A stretch of DNA of 64,000 bases, taken from the NCBI GenBank assembly GCA_965199705.1, contig OZ241359.1, positions 2,108,001 to 2,172,000 of the forward strand, in the 5' to 3' direction. This DNA is from Azophilus sp965199705 (lineage in GTDB: Bacteria; Pseudomonadota; Gammaproteobacteria; Pseudomonadales; Azotimanducaceae). The notes under the pieces are model-generated. The model was given only the letters and a program-made list of their open reading frames with translations. It did no database searches and had not been told where the DNA came from. How positions within the stretch are numbered: position 1 is the stretch's first letter; every line of letters starts with the position of its first letter. The translations under genes and the position numbers were made by a program. Shown piece after piece: positions 50,921-60,188 of the stretch.

Positions 50921-52047
50921 TAGCTCAATGCGGCGACGCCCGGCGCGGGCGCCTGCATACGGCCTCGGGCAGCGTCGAGACGCCCGTATTCATGCCCTGC
51001 GGCACCTATGGCTCGGTCAAGGCAATGACCCCGGAGACACTGCGTCAGGTGGGCGCCCGAATCCTGCTCGGCAACGCCTTTCACCTGATGTTGCGTCCCG
51101 GCGATGCCCTGATTGCCGAACTTGGCGGATTGTCCCGCTTCATGGACTGGCGCGGCCCGGTGCTTACCGACAGCGGCGGATTTCAACTGTGGAGTCTGCG
51201 CACGCTGAGCCAGGTTTCTGAAGCGGGCGCACGCTTTCGCTCGCCGATCGACGGCGCAGAAATCGAATTGACGCCGGAGCGGGCAATCGAGGCGCAGCAG
51301 AATCTGCGCAGCGACGTGGTGATGGTGCTCGACGACTGCACGCCCTACGGCGCCAGCTTGGCCGACACCCGGGCCTCCATGCAGTTGTCACTGCGCTGGG
51401 CAAGCCGCTGCCGGGAAGCCTTTCGCAGAGGCAGAGAAGGTGACACGCAGGCATCAGCAACCGGCGCACAACTCTTCGGCATAGTCCAGGGCGGCATGGA
51501 TTCAGCCCTGCGCCGAGAGAGTCTCGACGGTCTGCAGGCGCTCGGCTTCGACGGCTATGCCATCGGCGGGCTCTCGGTTGGGGAGCCAAAGGCCGAGATG
51601 CGGGCGGTGCTGGCGGATCTCCTGCCGCACATGCCAGAAAACCGGCCACGCTATCTGATGGGCGTCGGCTCGCCGGCAGACCTGCTGACCGGCGTTCTGC
51701 TCGGCATCGACATGTTCGACTGCGTGCTGCCCACGCGCAACGCCCGCAATGGCCAGGCATTTACCAGCCAGGGGCCAGTCAACATCCGCAATGCCGCGCA
51801 TCGCCGGTCGTCCGAGGCGCTGGATCCGGCCTGCGCCTGCCATACCTGCGCCCATTACAGCCGCGCCTATCTGCATCATCTGCACCGATGCCGCGAAGTG
51901 CTCGGCAGCATGGCCATGACCGTGCACAACCTGCACTACTATCACGATCTGATGACGCAATTGCGCGGCGCAATCGAAACGGGTACATTGCCGAGCCTTG
52001 CCCAATCCCTGACACGAGGCTGGAAGCAACCTGATGATTCCGATTGA
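50908..52047 (+). CDS. tgt: tRNA-guanine transglycosylase
   Basis: 379 residues from a GTG inside queA. LTDSGGFQLWSLRTL holds the general-base Asp; GIDMFDCVLPTRNARNGQAF holds the nucleophilic Asp. The zinc site is CACHTCAHYSRAYLHHL (Cys, Cys, Cys, His). It exchanges guanine-34 for preQ1 in GUN anticodons. It overlaps yajC by 14 bases. Confidence 0.96.
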   Translation: MFELIAQCGDARRGRLHTASGSVETPVFMPCGTYGSVKAMTPETLRQVGARILLGNAFHLMLRPGDALIAELGGLSRFMDWRGPVLTDSGGFQLWSLRTLSQVSEAGARFRSPIDGAEIELTPERAIEAQQNLRSDVVMVLDDCTPYGASLADTRASMQLSLRWASRCREAFRRGREGDTQASATGAQLFGIVQGGMDSALRRESLDGLQALGFDGYAIGGLSVGEPKAEMRAVLADLLPHMPENRPRYLMGVGSPADLLTGVLLGIDMFDCVLPTRNARNGQAFTSQGPVNIRNAAHRRSSEALDPACACHTCAHYSRAYLHHLHRCREVLGSMAMTVHNLHYYHDLMTQLRGAIETGTLPSLAQSLTRGWKQPDDSD

Positions 52048-52378
52048 GACAGCGCAGGCCGCAGAGGCAGGAGGCGCAGCCGGCGGCGGCATGGTGCAGC
52101 TGCTGTTCATCGGCGCCTTCATCCTCATCATCTATTTCCTGATGATCCGACCGCAGAGCAAAAGGCGCAAGGAGCATCAGGCCCTGGTATCCGGGTTGTC
52201 GCTGGCCGACGAAGTGATCACCGCCGGCGGCATCGTCGGTCGGATCACCGAGGTCGAGGATAACTTCGTGAAGATCAAGGTGTCGGATGGCGTCGAGATT
52301 CGGATGCAGCGAACTTCCGTCAGCGCCACCCTGCCGAAAGGCACGCTCAAGACGCTCGACAGCGACGCCGGCAAGTAG
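52034..52378 (+). CDS. yajC: Sec translocon accessory protein YajC
   Basis: 114 residues with one membrane helix (MVQLLFIGAFILIIYFLMIR), then the cytosolic RPQSKRRKEHQALVSGL and GDEVITAGGIVG-like (ADEVITAGGIVGRITEVEDN) beta domain. It binds SecDF and modulates SecYEG. It is part of the tgt-yajC-secD-secF run. Confidence 0.95.
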   Translation: MIPIETAQAAEAGGAAGGGMVQLLFIGAFILIIYFLMIRPQSKRRKEHQALVSGLSLADEVITAGGIVGRITEVEDNFVKIKVSDGVEIRMQRTSVSATLPKGTLKTLDSDAGK

Positions 52379-52428
52379 CGCGGATACTGCGCCCGTATCG
52401 CGGGCCTGCCAGAGCATCTGCAGGAATC

Positions 52429-54324
52429 GTGAACGCAGACACCCTGCTCGGTTTGCCCGGCGCCCGGGCGCGTGCTCCCAACTCCTGGTCGTTGGGGCGC
52501 TATCTGTTCATCCTCGCGGTGGCTGTGCTGGGCAGTCTGTATGCAGCGCCCAATCTGTTTCAGCCAGACCCGGCCCTGCAAATCAAGCCGGAGGATCCAG
52601 ACCGGCCAGCCGGCGCAAGCATTCTGGCGGAGGCTAGCAGGGTCCTCGCCGAGGCCGGCGTGGCCGTGAAGTCGGCCGAGATCGTCGGTGACTCGGTGTT
52701 TGTCCGACTGCACGACGACGCCAGCCAGCTGCGCGGCCAGGAGCTGCTCAGCCTGGCGTTGGCGGGGCGCGATCAGCACTACATCGTCGCCCTCACCCGA
52801 GCCTCGACCACGCCCGAGTGGCTACGCAACCTGGGCGCCAAGCCCATGTCTCTGGGCCTGGATTTGTCCGGCGGCGTGCATCTGCTGTTGCAGGTGGACA
52901 TGGCCAAGTTTGTCGGCGAGCGAATGCTCGGCATCCAGGACACGGCGCGGGATCTGCTGGTAGAGAACCGGCTGCGCTATGTCGGGCGCGACTGGGTGGA
53001 CGGCGACCAGGCGCGCATCCCCTTCCAGTCCGAGGCAGCGCGGGACGAGGCGCTCAGCCTGCTGCAAACCCGGTTCGAAGGCTTTGACGTAACCTCGGTC
53101 AATGACGGCCCGGAACCGGCCGTGCGCCTGACGATGACCGATGACTACCGGCGCCTTCTCGAGGATGCTGCCATCGCCCAGAACCTGCAAAGCCTGCGCA
53201 ATCGGGTGAACGAACTCGGCGTCTCCGAACCCATCGTGCAGCGGCTCGGGCGAGAACGCATCGTCCTCGATCTGCCCGGCATTCAGGACAGTGCCGAAGC
53301 CAAGCGCATCATCAACAAGTTCGCCAACCTCGAATTTCGCCTTGTAGCCCTGCCCGGCGACCGGCGCGCCCGCACCGAATCACTCGACTATCAGGGCGCG
53401 CCGGTCACGCTGCTGCGACAGAACATCGTCACCGGCGATCAGGTGACCTCGGCGAGTCAGGACTACGACCCCGAAACCAGCTTGCCGCAAGTGAGCATCG
53501 GCCTGGACGGCGACGGCGGACAGCGCATGAGCGATGCCACCCGCGACAACGTGGGCCGTTCCATGGCCATCATCTTCATTGAGCAGAAGCCGCGCACCCG
53601 AAGCGTCATGGTGGACGGCGAAGCGCAGCTCGAACAATATTCGGTGGAAGAGCGGCGCCTGATCAGCGTTGCTACCATCCGCTCAGCGCTCGGCTACAAC
53701 TTCCGCATTACCGGCCTGGAACTGGGCGAGGCCCGGGACCTGGCCCTGTTGCTGCGCGCCGGCGCCCTGGCCGCCCCCATGTACATCGTCGAGGAGCGCA
53801 CGGTGGGCGCCAGCCTCGGCGACGACAACATCGAGCGTGGACGCATTTCTGTCGCAATCGGCTTCGTGCTGGTGATGCTTTTCATGGTGGCCTATTACCG
53901 CTGGTTCGGACTTGCCGCCAACATCGCCCTGACGGTCAATCTGATCCTGCTGGTGGCCGTGATGTCCGTGCTCGAAGCTACCCTGACCCTGCCGGGCATC
54001 GCCGGTATCGTGCTGACGGTGGGCATGGCGGTTGACGCCAATGTGCTGATCTTTTCGCGCATCCGCGAGGAGCTGCAGCAGCTGGCGCCGCAACAGGCCA
54101 TACAGGCCGGATTCGAGCGTGCGCTGCTGACGATCCTCGACGCCAACATCACCACCTTCTTTGTCGCCATCATCCTGTTTTCCATCGGCAGCGGCCCGGT
54201 CAAGGGGTTCGCAGTCACCCTGGCGGTCGGCATCGTGACCTCCGTATTCACGGCGGTATTCGGCACCCGCGCCCTGGTGAACCTGATGTACGGCGGCCGC
54301 AACCTGAAGACACTGCCAATCTGA
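52429..54324 (+). CDS. secD: Protein translocase subunit SecD
   Basis: 631 residues from a GTG with AGGAA upstream. First membrane helix at about 25-45 (RYLFILAVAVLGSLYAAPNL). The large periplasmic P1 region includes MSLGLDLSGGVHLLLQVDM. Five C-terminal helices begin with RGRISVAIGFVLVMLFMVAY, and GMAVDANVLIFSRIREEL is the conserved RND segment. It uses the proton gradient to pull exported proteins through the membrane. Confidence 0.96.
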   Translation: MNADTLLGLPGARARAPNSWSLGRYLFILAVAVLGSLYAAPNLFQPDPALQIKPEDPDRPAGASILAEASRVLAEAGVAVKSAEIVGDSVFVRLHDDASQLRGQELLSLALAGRDQHYIVALTRASTTPEWLRNLGAKPMSLGLDLSGGVHLLLQVDMAKFVGERMLGIQDTARDLLVENRLRYVGRDWVDGDQARIPFQSEAARDEALSLLQTRFEGFDVTSVNDGPEPAVRLTMTDDYRRLLEDAAIAQNLQSLRNRVNELGVSEPIVQRLGRERIVLDLPGIQDSAEAKRIINKFANLEFRLVALPGDRRARTESLDYQGAPVTLLRQNIVTGDQVTSASQDYDPETSLPQVSIGLDGDGGQRMSDATRDNVGRSMAIIFIEQKPRTRSVMVDGEAQLEQYSVEERRLISVATIRSALGYNFRITGLELGEARDLALLLRAGALAAPMYIVEERTVGASLGDDNIERGRISVAIGFVLVMLFMVAYYRWFGLAANIALTVNLILLVAVMSVLEATLTLPGIAGIVLTVGMAVDANVLIFSRIREELQQLAPQQAIQAGFERALLTILDANITTFFVAIILFSIGSGPVKGFAVTLAVGIVTSVFTAVFGTRALVNLMYGGRNLKTLPI

Positions 54325-54331
54325 GGCGCCG

Positions 54332-55258
54332 GTGAAACCACTGCAATTCAACTTCGACTTCATGGCCTACGGGCGAGCCGCCGGCATCGCTTCGGTGATC
54401 GCCGTGCTGGTCAGCGTCGGTTCGCTGGCCACGAACGGATTGAATTTCGGCCTGGACTTCACCGGCGGCGCCCTGGTGGAAGCCGCCTTCCCGGAGCCAA
54501 CTGACCCGGAGGCCCTGCGTAGCCAACTGGAAGCGGCGGGATTTCAGAACGGGGTGGTGCAGCATTTCGGCTCGGAATACGACCTGCTGATCCGGATGCC
54601 ACCGCAAGCCGGCGGGGATCCCAGCACCCTGGGGGACCGAATACTCGAAAGTTTGCAGGAAACAACGCCGGGCGTGGAGATGCGCCAATCCAATTTCGTC
54701 GGCCCGGTGGTTGGCGAGGAGCTCGCTGAGAGCGCCGGCCTCGCGGTCCTCACGGCTCTGGTGGTGGTGATGCTTTACATCCTGTTCCGCTTCACGCGCC
54801 AGTTCTCGATTGGCGCAGTCGTCGCCCTGGCGCACGATGTCATTCTGGTGCTCGGCGTCTTTTCCGTATTCCGCTGGACCTTCGACCTCGCCGTTGTGGC
54901 GGCGCTCCTGGCCGTGGTGGGCTATTCCCTGAACGACACCATCGTGGTATCGGACCGGATCCGGGAGAATTTTCGCACCCAGCGCAAGGGCACGCCTCTT
55001 GCGCTGATCAATCGCTCTCTCAACCAGATACTCGGCCGCACCCTGGTCACCTCGGCCACTACGCTGTTCGTGCTGCTTGCGCTCTTGATTGCCGGTGGCG
55101 AAGGCATTCGCGGCTTCGCGGCAGCGCTCACCCTGGGCGTGCTGGTCGGCACCTACTCATCGATCTACATCGCCGCCAACCTGCTGGTGCTGATGAAGAT
55201 CTCGCGCTCGGACCTGGCCGTGCCCGACAAGGAGAGCGCCAAGTCCTCCTATCCCTGA
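54332..55258 (+). CDS. secF: Protein translocase subunit SecF
   Basis: 308 residues from a GTG, with TGAGG upstream, 7 bases after secD. GLDFTGGALVEAAFPEP is the periplasmic start motif; LAVVGYSLNDTIVVSDRIRE is the RND family core in TM5. It forms the SecDF pair. Its 3' end overlaps the convergent inositol monophosphatase by 10 bases. Confidence 0.96.
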   Translation: MKPLQFNFDFMAYGRAAGIASVIAVLVSVGSLATNGLNFGLDFTGGALVEAAFPEPTDPEALRSQLEAAGFQNGVVQHFGSEYDLLIRMPPQAGGDPSTLGDRILESLQETTPGVEMRQSNFVGPVVGEELAESAGLAVLTALVVVMLYILFRFTRQFSIGAVVALAHDVILVLGVFSVFRWTFDLAVVAALLAVVGYSLNDTIVVSDRIRENFRTQRKGTPLALINRSLNQILGRTLVTSATTLFVLLALLIAGGEGIRGFAAALTLGVLVGTYSSIYIAANLLVLMKISRSDLAVPDKESAKSSYP

Positions 55259-56082
55259 TCGGGCGCGGCCTGCATGGCCTGACCCGGATCCAGCGCCTTG
55301 CGCAGCTCGGTCACCAGCAGCTTGAAACAGGACGGGTTTGCAGCCACCGTATCACCGCTCTCGAAGTAGCCCTCACCGCCGGAAAAGTCGCCGATGAAAC
55401 CACCGGCCTCCTGAACCAGCAATATGCCGGCAGCGATGTCCCAGGGCGCCAGCGACATCTGAAAAAAGCCATCGACGCGGGCAGAGGCAGTGTAGGCCAG
55501 ATCCAGAGCAGCCGAACCCTGTCGGCGCAGGTTGCGGCAAGCCATCAGCAGAGCAGCATGGGCTCGGTTGTAGGCAGCCACACGAAGCGGCTGCTGTTTC
55601 GCCTTCGGCGGCAGACCGGTGGCCAGCACTGCCTCATCAAGCCGGCGCACAGGGCTGACGCGAATGCGCTTGCCGTTCAGCTGAGCGCCGGCGCCGCGGC
55701 TCGCCACCCACTCTTCGTTGCGCACCGGATCCACGATCACCCCGTGCTCGATGCGCCTGCCCTTGCGGGCGGCAATGGAAATGGCGAAGTGCGGAATGCC
55801 CAGCAGATAGTTCAGGGTGCCGTCAAGCGGATCCACGATCCAGGTGAATTCCGCATCTTCCGGGCCGCTGACGCCATGCTCTTCGCCGAGGAAACGGTGC
55901 GTGGGATAGGCGGCCCGAAGGACATCGACGATGACCCGCTCGGACTCCCTGTCCACTTCGGAAACAAAGTCGTTCGGCGCCTTCTGCTCCACCTTCAGCC
56001 GGTCCAGACGATCCATGCCCTGCAATAGCACGGGAATCGCGCGCCGCGCCGCCCGCAACGCCATGTGCGCCATCGGTTGCAT
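55249..56082 (-). CDS. suhB: Inositol-1-monophosphatase (SuhB type)
   Basis: 277 residues from the ATG at 56080-56082, chosen because GGGGGAG lies six bases upstream; the ATG at 56088 abuts that site. Metal-binding motifs: FLGEEHGV (Glu), WIVDPLDGTLNYLLGIPHFA (Asp-x-Asp-Gly-Thr) and LAPWDIAAGILLVQEAGG (WD). SuhB dephosphorylates inositol-1-phosphate and in gammaproteobacteria also joins rRNA antitermination complexes. Confidence 0.93.
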   Translation of the reverse strand: MQPMAHMALRAARRAIPVLLQGMDRLDRLKVEQKAPNDFVSEVDRESERVIVDVLRAAYPTHRFLGEEHGVSGPEDAEFTWIVDPLDGTLNYLLGIPHFAISIAARKGRRIEHGVIVDPVRNEEWVASRGAGAQLNGKRIRVSPVRRLDEAVLATGLPPKAKQQPLRVAAYNRAHAALLMACRNLRRQGSAALDLAYTASARVDGFFQMSLAPWDIAAGILLVQEAGGFIGDFSGGEGYFESGDTVAANPSCFKLLVTELRKALDPGQAMQAAPDQG

Positions 56083-56097
56083 TGTCATCTCCCCCGG

Positions 56098-56120
56098 TTC
56101 AGCCTGCATATTGCACCAGT
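56098..56120 (+). repeat. Dispersed ATATTGC intergenic element, suhB/radical-SAM gap
   Basis: TTCAGCCTGCATATTGC plus ACCAGT, 21 of 23 bases identical to 41286-41308. It lies 16 bases upstream of the suhB start in a gap between divergent genes. Confidence 0.65.
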
Positions 56121-56151
56121 CGGCAGGCCGCACCAAGTACTGAGCCCACAC

Positions 56152-56171
56152 ATTGCGCCAGGACGCTGATC
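56152..56171 (+). repeat. Second ATTGCGCCAG element in the same gap
   Basis: ATTGCGCCAGGACGCTGATC here matches 60161-60180 (ATTGCGCCAGGGCGCTGATT) at 18 of 20 positions. It lies 32 bases after the neighbouring ATATTGC copy, with the same orientation. Confidence 0.6.
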
Positions 56172-56278
56172 GCACGGGTGGTTCGGGCTGGTATGCTGCA
56201 CGGCGGCAAGGCGGACCAGCAGCGGCCCGAAAGGCCGGCGCCGGGGCGCGGCGACGTCTGGCATGAAAGGCGGACAAC

Positions 56279-57403
56279 ATGGCGCACAACGAAAAACCGG
56301 GATCGCGCACGTACAAGGGCCGAGGCGCCACGATCAGCCCGGCAAGCCGCTATCTTGATGCCCGATCGGAGGCAGTGGACGACGGCTGGGCGCTGGCGGA
56401 AGACCCGGAGCCCGCGCCCGAAACCCGCTTCCTGGCGGATCGCAGCAAGCGCATAATCACCCGCAACCAATCTCCAGACCTGCCCTTCGACCGCTCCATC
56501 AACGCCTACAAGGGCTGCGAGCACGGATGCGTCTATTGTTTCGCCCGACCCACCCACGCCTGGCTGGATCTTTCGCCGGGCCTCGATTTTGAAACCCGCA
56601 TCTTCTACAAGACAAACGTAAAGGCCCTGCTGAGCCGGGAACTGGCGGCGCCTGGCTATCAGTGCAAGCCCATCGCCATGGGCACCAATACCGATCCCTA
56701 TCAGCCGGGCGAGAAGCGATATCGCATCACCCGCAGCATTCTCGAAGTGGCGCTGGAGTGTCGGCATCCGGTCACGATCACCACCAAGGGCCAGGGCATC
56801 CTGCGCGACCTTGATCTACTCGCCAGACTCGCCGAGCAGAATCTGGTTTCGGTGCTGGTCAGCGTGACCACTCTCAGCAACACCCTGAAAACCCGGCTTG
56901 AACCGCGCACCGCCAGCCCCGCCGCAAGGCTGCGCATCATCGCCGGTCTGCATGCGGCAGGCGTGCCGACGGGCATCCTGTTCGCGCCGGTCATTCCCTT
57001 TCTGAACGACCATGAGCTTGAAGCTGTGGTTGCCAAATCGGCAGCGGCCGGGGCGCAGAGCGCCGGCCATGTGATGCTGCGCCTGCCATTGGAAGTGCGG
57101 GATCTGTTCGAAGCGTGGCTCGCCGAACACTACCCTCTGAAAGCCAAGCGCATACTGAGCGCGATTCACGATATCGGCGGCGGCAAGGCCTACAACGCGC
57201 AATGGGGCCTGCGCCAGCGCGGCAGCGGCGCCTTCGCCGAACTGATCGGCAAGCGCATGGCAACCGCCAGAAAGCGGCACGGACTGGCTGGCAAGCGGTT
57301 GCCGCCGCTGTGCACGGAGCGGTTCCGGAAGCCGGGACCGGACGGCCAGCAAACCTTCGACTTGCAGCCAGGCGCGCAAGCCAAATCCGGGATTCGGGAA
57401 TGA
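56279..57403 (+). CDS. PA0069-family radical SAM protein
   Basis: 374 residues. The cluster-binding CxxxCxxC is in NAYKGCEHGCVYCFARPTHA (Cys80, Cys84, Cys87), followed by FYKTNVKALLSRELAAPGYQ and AMGTNTDPYQPGEKRY, which are hallmarks of the SplB-related PA0069 group. ILFAPVIPFLNDHELEAVVA is the late barrel strand. The function is unsettled; related proteins act on DNA lesions or nucleic acids. Its stop overlaps the next start (ATGA). Confidence 0.92.
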   Translation: MAHNEKPGSRTYKGRGATISPASRYLDARSEAVDDGWALAEDPEPAPETRFLADRSKRIITRNQSPDLPFDRSINAYKGCEHGCVYCFARPTHAWLDLSPGLDFETRIFYKTNVKALLSRELAAPGYQCKPIAMGTNTDPYQPGEKRYRITRSILEVALECRHPVTITTKGQGILRDLDLLARLAEQNLVSVLVSVTTLSNTLKTRLEPRTASPAARLRIIAGLHAAGVPTGILFAPVIPFLNDHELEAVVAKSAAAGAQSAGHVMLRLPLEVRDLFEAWLAEHYPLKAKRILSAIHDIGGGKAYNAQWGLRQRGSGAFAELIGKRMATARKRHGLAGKRLPPLCTERFRKPGPDGQQTFDLQPGAQAKSGIRE

Positions 57404-59031
57404 CCCTGATCGCCTGGTCCTGGGTGTTTCTGGTCGCCTACATCGGCCTGATGGTCGCATTCGGCCTGATCGGCCGGCGGCGGGTACAGAGCGCCGATGA
57501 CTTTGCCACCGCCAGGAGCGCATACGGGCCGATCTTTCTGGCCTTCGCATTTGCCGCCACCACGGCGAGCGGGGCCACCTTCGTGGGCTTTCCCGGCATC
57601 GCCTACGACTACGGCACGGCTGCAATCTGGTCCACAGTGCTGTATCCGGCAGGTGTCTATCTGGGTGTGCTGGTCAGCTTGCGGGTGGTCAGCAACAGCG
57701 GCCAGAGATTCGGCAACCGCTCTATCCCGGAGTACCTCGGCAGCCGCTATCAGTCCGACGCCGTGCGCGTTATCGTTTCGCTGTTCTCGCTGCTGCTGTT
57801 CTTCTACCTGGCCGGCCAGCTGGTCTCCGGCGTGGTGATGTTCGAGGTGATGCTCGGCCTTTCGCCGGACTGGGCACTGGCCATCACCGCTGCCGTACTG
57901 CTCTTCTATGTGGTGCTCGGCGGCGCCCACGCAGACATTCTCACCGATGGGGTTCAGGGTTTTCTGATGGTGGCCGTCGCCGCCGGCGTGCTGGTTCTGT
58001 TCCTGATCGGTTTCGGCACGGAAGGCGGCTTGGGCGGCGTCATGGCCTCGCTCAGGGCCCAGGATCCAAACCTGGTGGGCTGGCTCAATCCGGATGCTGT
58101 CCTGTATCACTCATGGTGGTCCGTCGTCGCCATATTGCTGGCGCACATACCGCTCGGCATGTTGCCGCATATCGGCAACAAGCTGTGGGCGCTCAAGCAG
58201 CCGAGCGAACGACGCCGGTTCATAGCGCTTGCCTTCACCTTCGGCCTGACGCTTGGCATGCTCGGCCTCGGCGGCCTGCTGGCGCGGGCGGTGCTTGGCG
58301 ACACACTTGGCGGGCCGGACGCGAGCAGCAACAGCGCGCTCGCCCTGCTCTTTGTCGAACTCTTTCCGCCCTGGCTCGCCGCTTTTCTGGCTGTCGGCAT
58401 ACTGGCCGCGGTCATGTCCACGGCGGACGGGCTGGTGGTGTCCAGTTCCCAGATCGTCGCCAATGACATCTACCGTTTGAGCCTCGCGCCACGGATTCAT
58501 CCCCACCTCGACGCAGCCGAGGTGGACCGTCGCGTGCTCATCGTCAGCCGCATCGCCACGTTTGCTGTTCTGCTGATCTGTACCTGGATGGCCTGGGCGC
58601 TGATGGATCGCAATGTCGCGCTGATCGTCTGGATCGGCACGGGCGGCATGATGGCCGCCTTTGCAGGCCCACTGATCGTCGGCGCCATCTGGCGCGGCGT
58701 AACCCGCGCCGGCGCCTTCGCCGGTATGCTGGGCGGTGTCGGCATATTCATCGTGACGCACGGGGCGCTTCTGGAACCTGCCTGGTTTGCGGATGGCGCG
58801 CTGCGCGTCGGCGCGGAGTGGTTGCAGGGCGAAGCCGGCAATCCCTGGTCCTGCGCCGCCATGGGAGAAATTGTCTCGGTGACGCTCACCCTGGTCGTGT
58901 CGCGCCTGACCCGGCCTCTGCCCGAGGCGCACATCAAGGCGCTCTTCGACGATGCCAATGCCGGACCAGCGCCGGTGCGGGCGCCGTCGGCAGGCACTAC
59001 AATGCAGGCCGAATCAAACGTCACTACCTGA
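57400..59031 (+). CDS. Sodium/solute symporter (SSS family)
   Basis: 543 residues from the ATG overlapping the radical SAM stop. About 13 membrane segments: AFAATTASGATFVGFPGIAY, EYLGSRYQSDAVRVI, ITAAVLLFYVVLGGAHADIL and AAVMSTADGLVVSSSQIVAN are SSS landmarks, the last with the sodium-site Ser/Thr pair. Similar to proline/pantothenate-type carriers; the solute is unknown. Confidence 0.9.
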   Translation: MTLIAWSWVFLVAYIGLMVAFGLIGRRRVQSADDFATARSAYGPIFLAFAFAATTASGATFVGFPGIAYDYGTAAIWSTVLYPAGVYLGVLVSLRVVSNSGQRFGNRSIPEYLGSRYQSDAVRVIVSLFSLLLFFYLAGQLVSGVVMFEVMLGLSPDWALAITAAVLLFYVVLGGAHADILTDGVQGFLMVAVAAGVLVLFLIGFGTEGGLGGVMASLRAQDPNLVGWLNPDAVLYHSWWSVVAILLAHIPLGMLPHIGNKLWALKQPSERRRFIALAFTFGLTLGMLGLGGLLARAVLGDTLGGPDASSNSALALLFVELFPPWLAAFLAVGILAAVMSTADGLVVSSSQIVANDIYRLSLAPRIHPHLDAAEVDRRVLIVSRIATFAVLLICTWMAWALMDRNVALIVWIGTGGMMAAFAGPLIVGAIWRGVTRAGAFAGMLGGVGIFIVTHGALLEPAWFADGALRVGAEWLQGEAGNPWSCAAMGEIVSVTLTLVVSRLTRPLPEAHIKALFDDANAGPAPVRAPSAGTTMQAESNVTT

Positions 59032-59052
59032 TCCACCGGAGAAACACCCGCC

Positions 59053-60138
59053 ATGAAAGCCGCTGTCTGCAAGGCCATCAATCAGCCACTGGAAATCGAG
59101 GACATTCAGCATGGCAATCCGGGGCCAAGAGAGGTGCTGGTGCGCACCGCGGCGACCGGTGTCTGCCACTCGGACCTGCATTTCTGGAACGGTTCCTACC
59201 CCTATCCCATGCCCACCGTGCTCGGACATGAGTCCGCCGGTGTTGTTGAAGCGGTAGGCAGCATGGTCAGCTACGTGCAACCAGGCGATCATGTCATCAG
59301 CTGCATTTCCGCCTTTTGCGGACACTGTGAATACTGTCTCACCGGCGCCATGGCGCTGTGCGAGTCACCCGAGCTGCAGCGGGCGCCGGATGGCCCGGCG
59401 CGCCTGTCCAGAAACGATGGCGAAGCGATCGCCCAGTTCCTGAACCTCTCGTCCTTTGCCGAATACATGCTGGTGCACGAACACGCCATCGCCAAGATCA
59501 ACCCGGAGATGCCATTGGATCGGGCAGCCCTGATTGGCTGCTCCATCACCACCGGTGTCGGTGCGGTGATTCACACGGCCGCTGTGGAACCTGGCGCCAG
59601 CGTTGCCGTGATCGGCTGTGGCGGCATCGGTCTGGCGGCGGTGAACGGCGCCGCCATCGCCGGCGCCGGGCGCATCATCGCCATTGACAAGATGCCCAAC
59701 AAGCTACAGCTGGCCACCCGGTTTGGCGCCACGGATCTCGTGAACGCCGACGAAGCCGACCCGGTTGAAGCGGTCCGCGAACTCACCGGCGGTGGCGTCC
59801 ACTATGCGTTCGAGGCTATCGGCCTGGCAAAGGCCGCGCAACAAGCCTTCAAGATGGTGCGACGGGGCGGCACGGCCACGGTCATCGGCATGATACCCGT
59901 GGGCCAGATGGTGGAGATTCACGGCCCGGAACTTCTGGCGGAAAAGAAGTTGCAAGGCTGTCGAATGGGCTCCAACCGGTTTCGGGTGGACATGCCCCGA
60001 TTCGTGGACTTCTACCTGCAAGGCAAGCTGCATCTGGACGACATGATCTCCAACCGCATCCGCCTGGAAGACATCAATGCGGCCTTCACGCAGCTCGAAT
60101 CGGGCGCCGTGGCCCGCAACATCATCGTGTTCGATTAG
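59053..60138 (+). CDS. Zinc-dependent alcohol dehydrogenase
   Basis: 361 residues with GGAG upstream. Catalytic zinc: Cys38 (TGVCHSDLHFW) and His59-Glu60 (VLGHESAGVV). Structural zinc: FCGHCEYCLTGAMALC (Cys89, 92, 95, 103). NAD Rossmann VAVIGCGGIGLAAVNGAAIA. This is class III-like MDR architecture but with a shortened loop relative to FrmA. It could oxidise alcohols or S-hydroxymethyl thiols. It ends 50 bases before the convergent degQ. Confidence 0.92.
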   Translation: MKAAVCKAINQPLEIEDIQHGNPGPREVLVRTAATGVCHSDLHFWNGSYPYPMPTVLGHESAGVVEAVGSMVSYVQPGDHVISCISAFCGHCEYCLTGAMALCESPELQRAPDGPARLSRNDGEAIAQFLNLSSFAEYMLVHEHAIAKINPEMPLDRAALIGCSITTGVGAVIHTAAVEPGASVAVIGCGGIGLAAVNGAAIAGAGRIIAIDKMPNKLQLATRFGATDLVNADEADPVEAVRELTGGGVHYAFEAIGLAKAAQQAFKMVRRGGTATVIGMIPVGQMVEIHGPELLAEKKLQGCRMGSNRFRVDMPRFVDFYLQGKLHLDDMISNRIRLEDINAAFTQLESGAVARNIIVFD

Positions 60139-60155
60139 GCGACTACTGCACTGTC

Positions 60156-60180
60156 CGGATATTGCGCCAGGGCGCTGATT
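60156..60180 (+). repeat. Dispersed ATATTGC intergenic element, ADH/degQ gap
   Basis: CGGATATTGCGCCAGGGC followed by GCTGATT, in the 50-base space between convergent genes. It combines features of the 34491 copy (CGGATATTGC) and the 56152 copy (GCGCCAGG-CGCTGAT). Confidence 0.6.
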
Positions 60181-60188
60181 GAAAGGGG

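Noticed and set aside
56083..56331. Longer N-terminus for the inositol monophosphatase
   Set aside because: It covers the intergenic repeats and the antisense radical-SAM start; a strong ribosome site fits ATG 56082.
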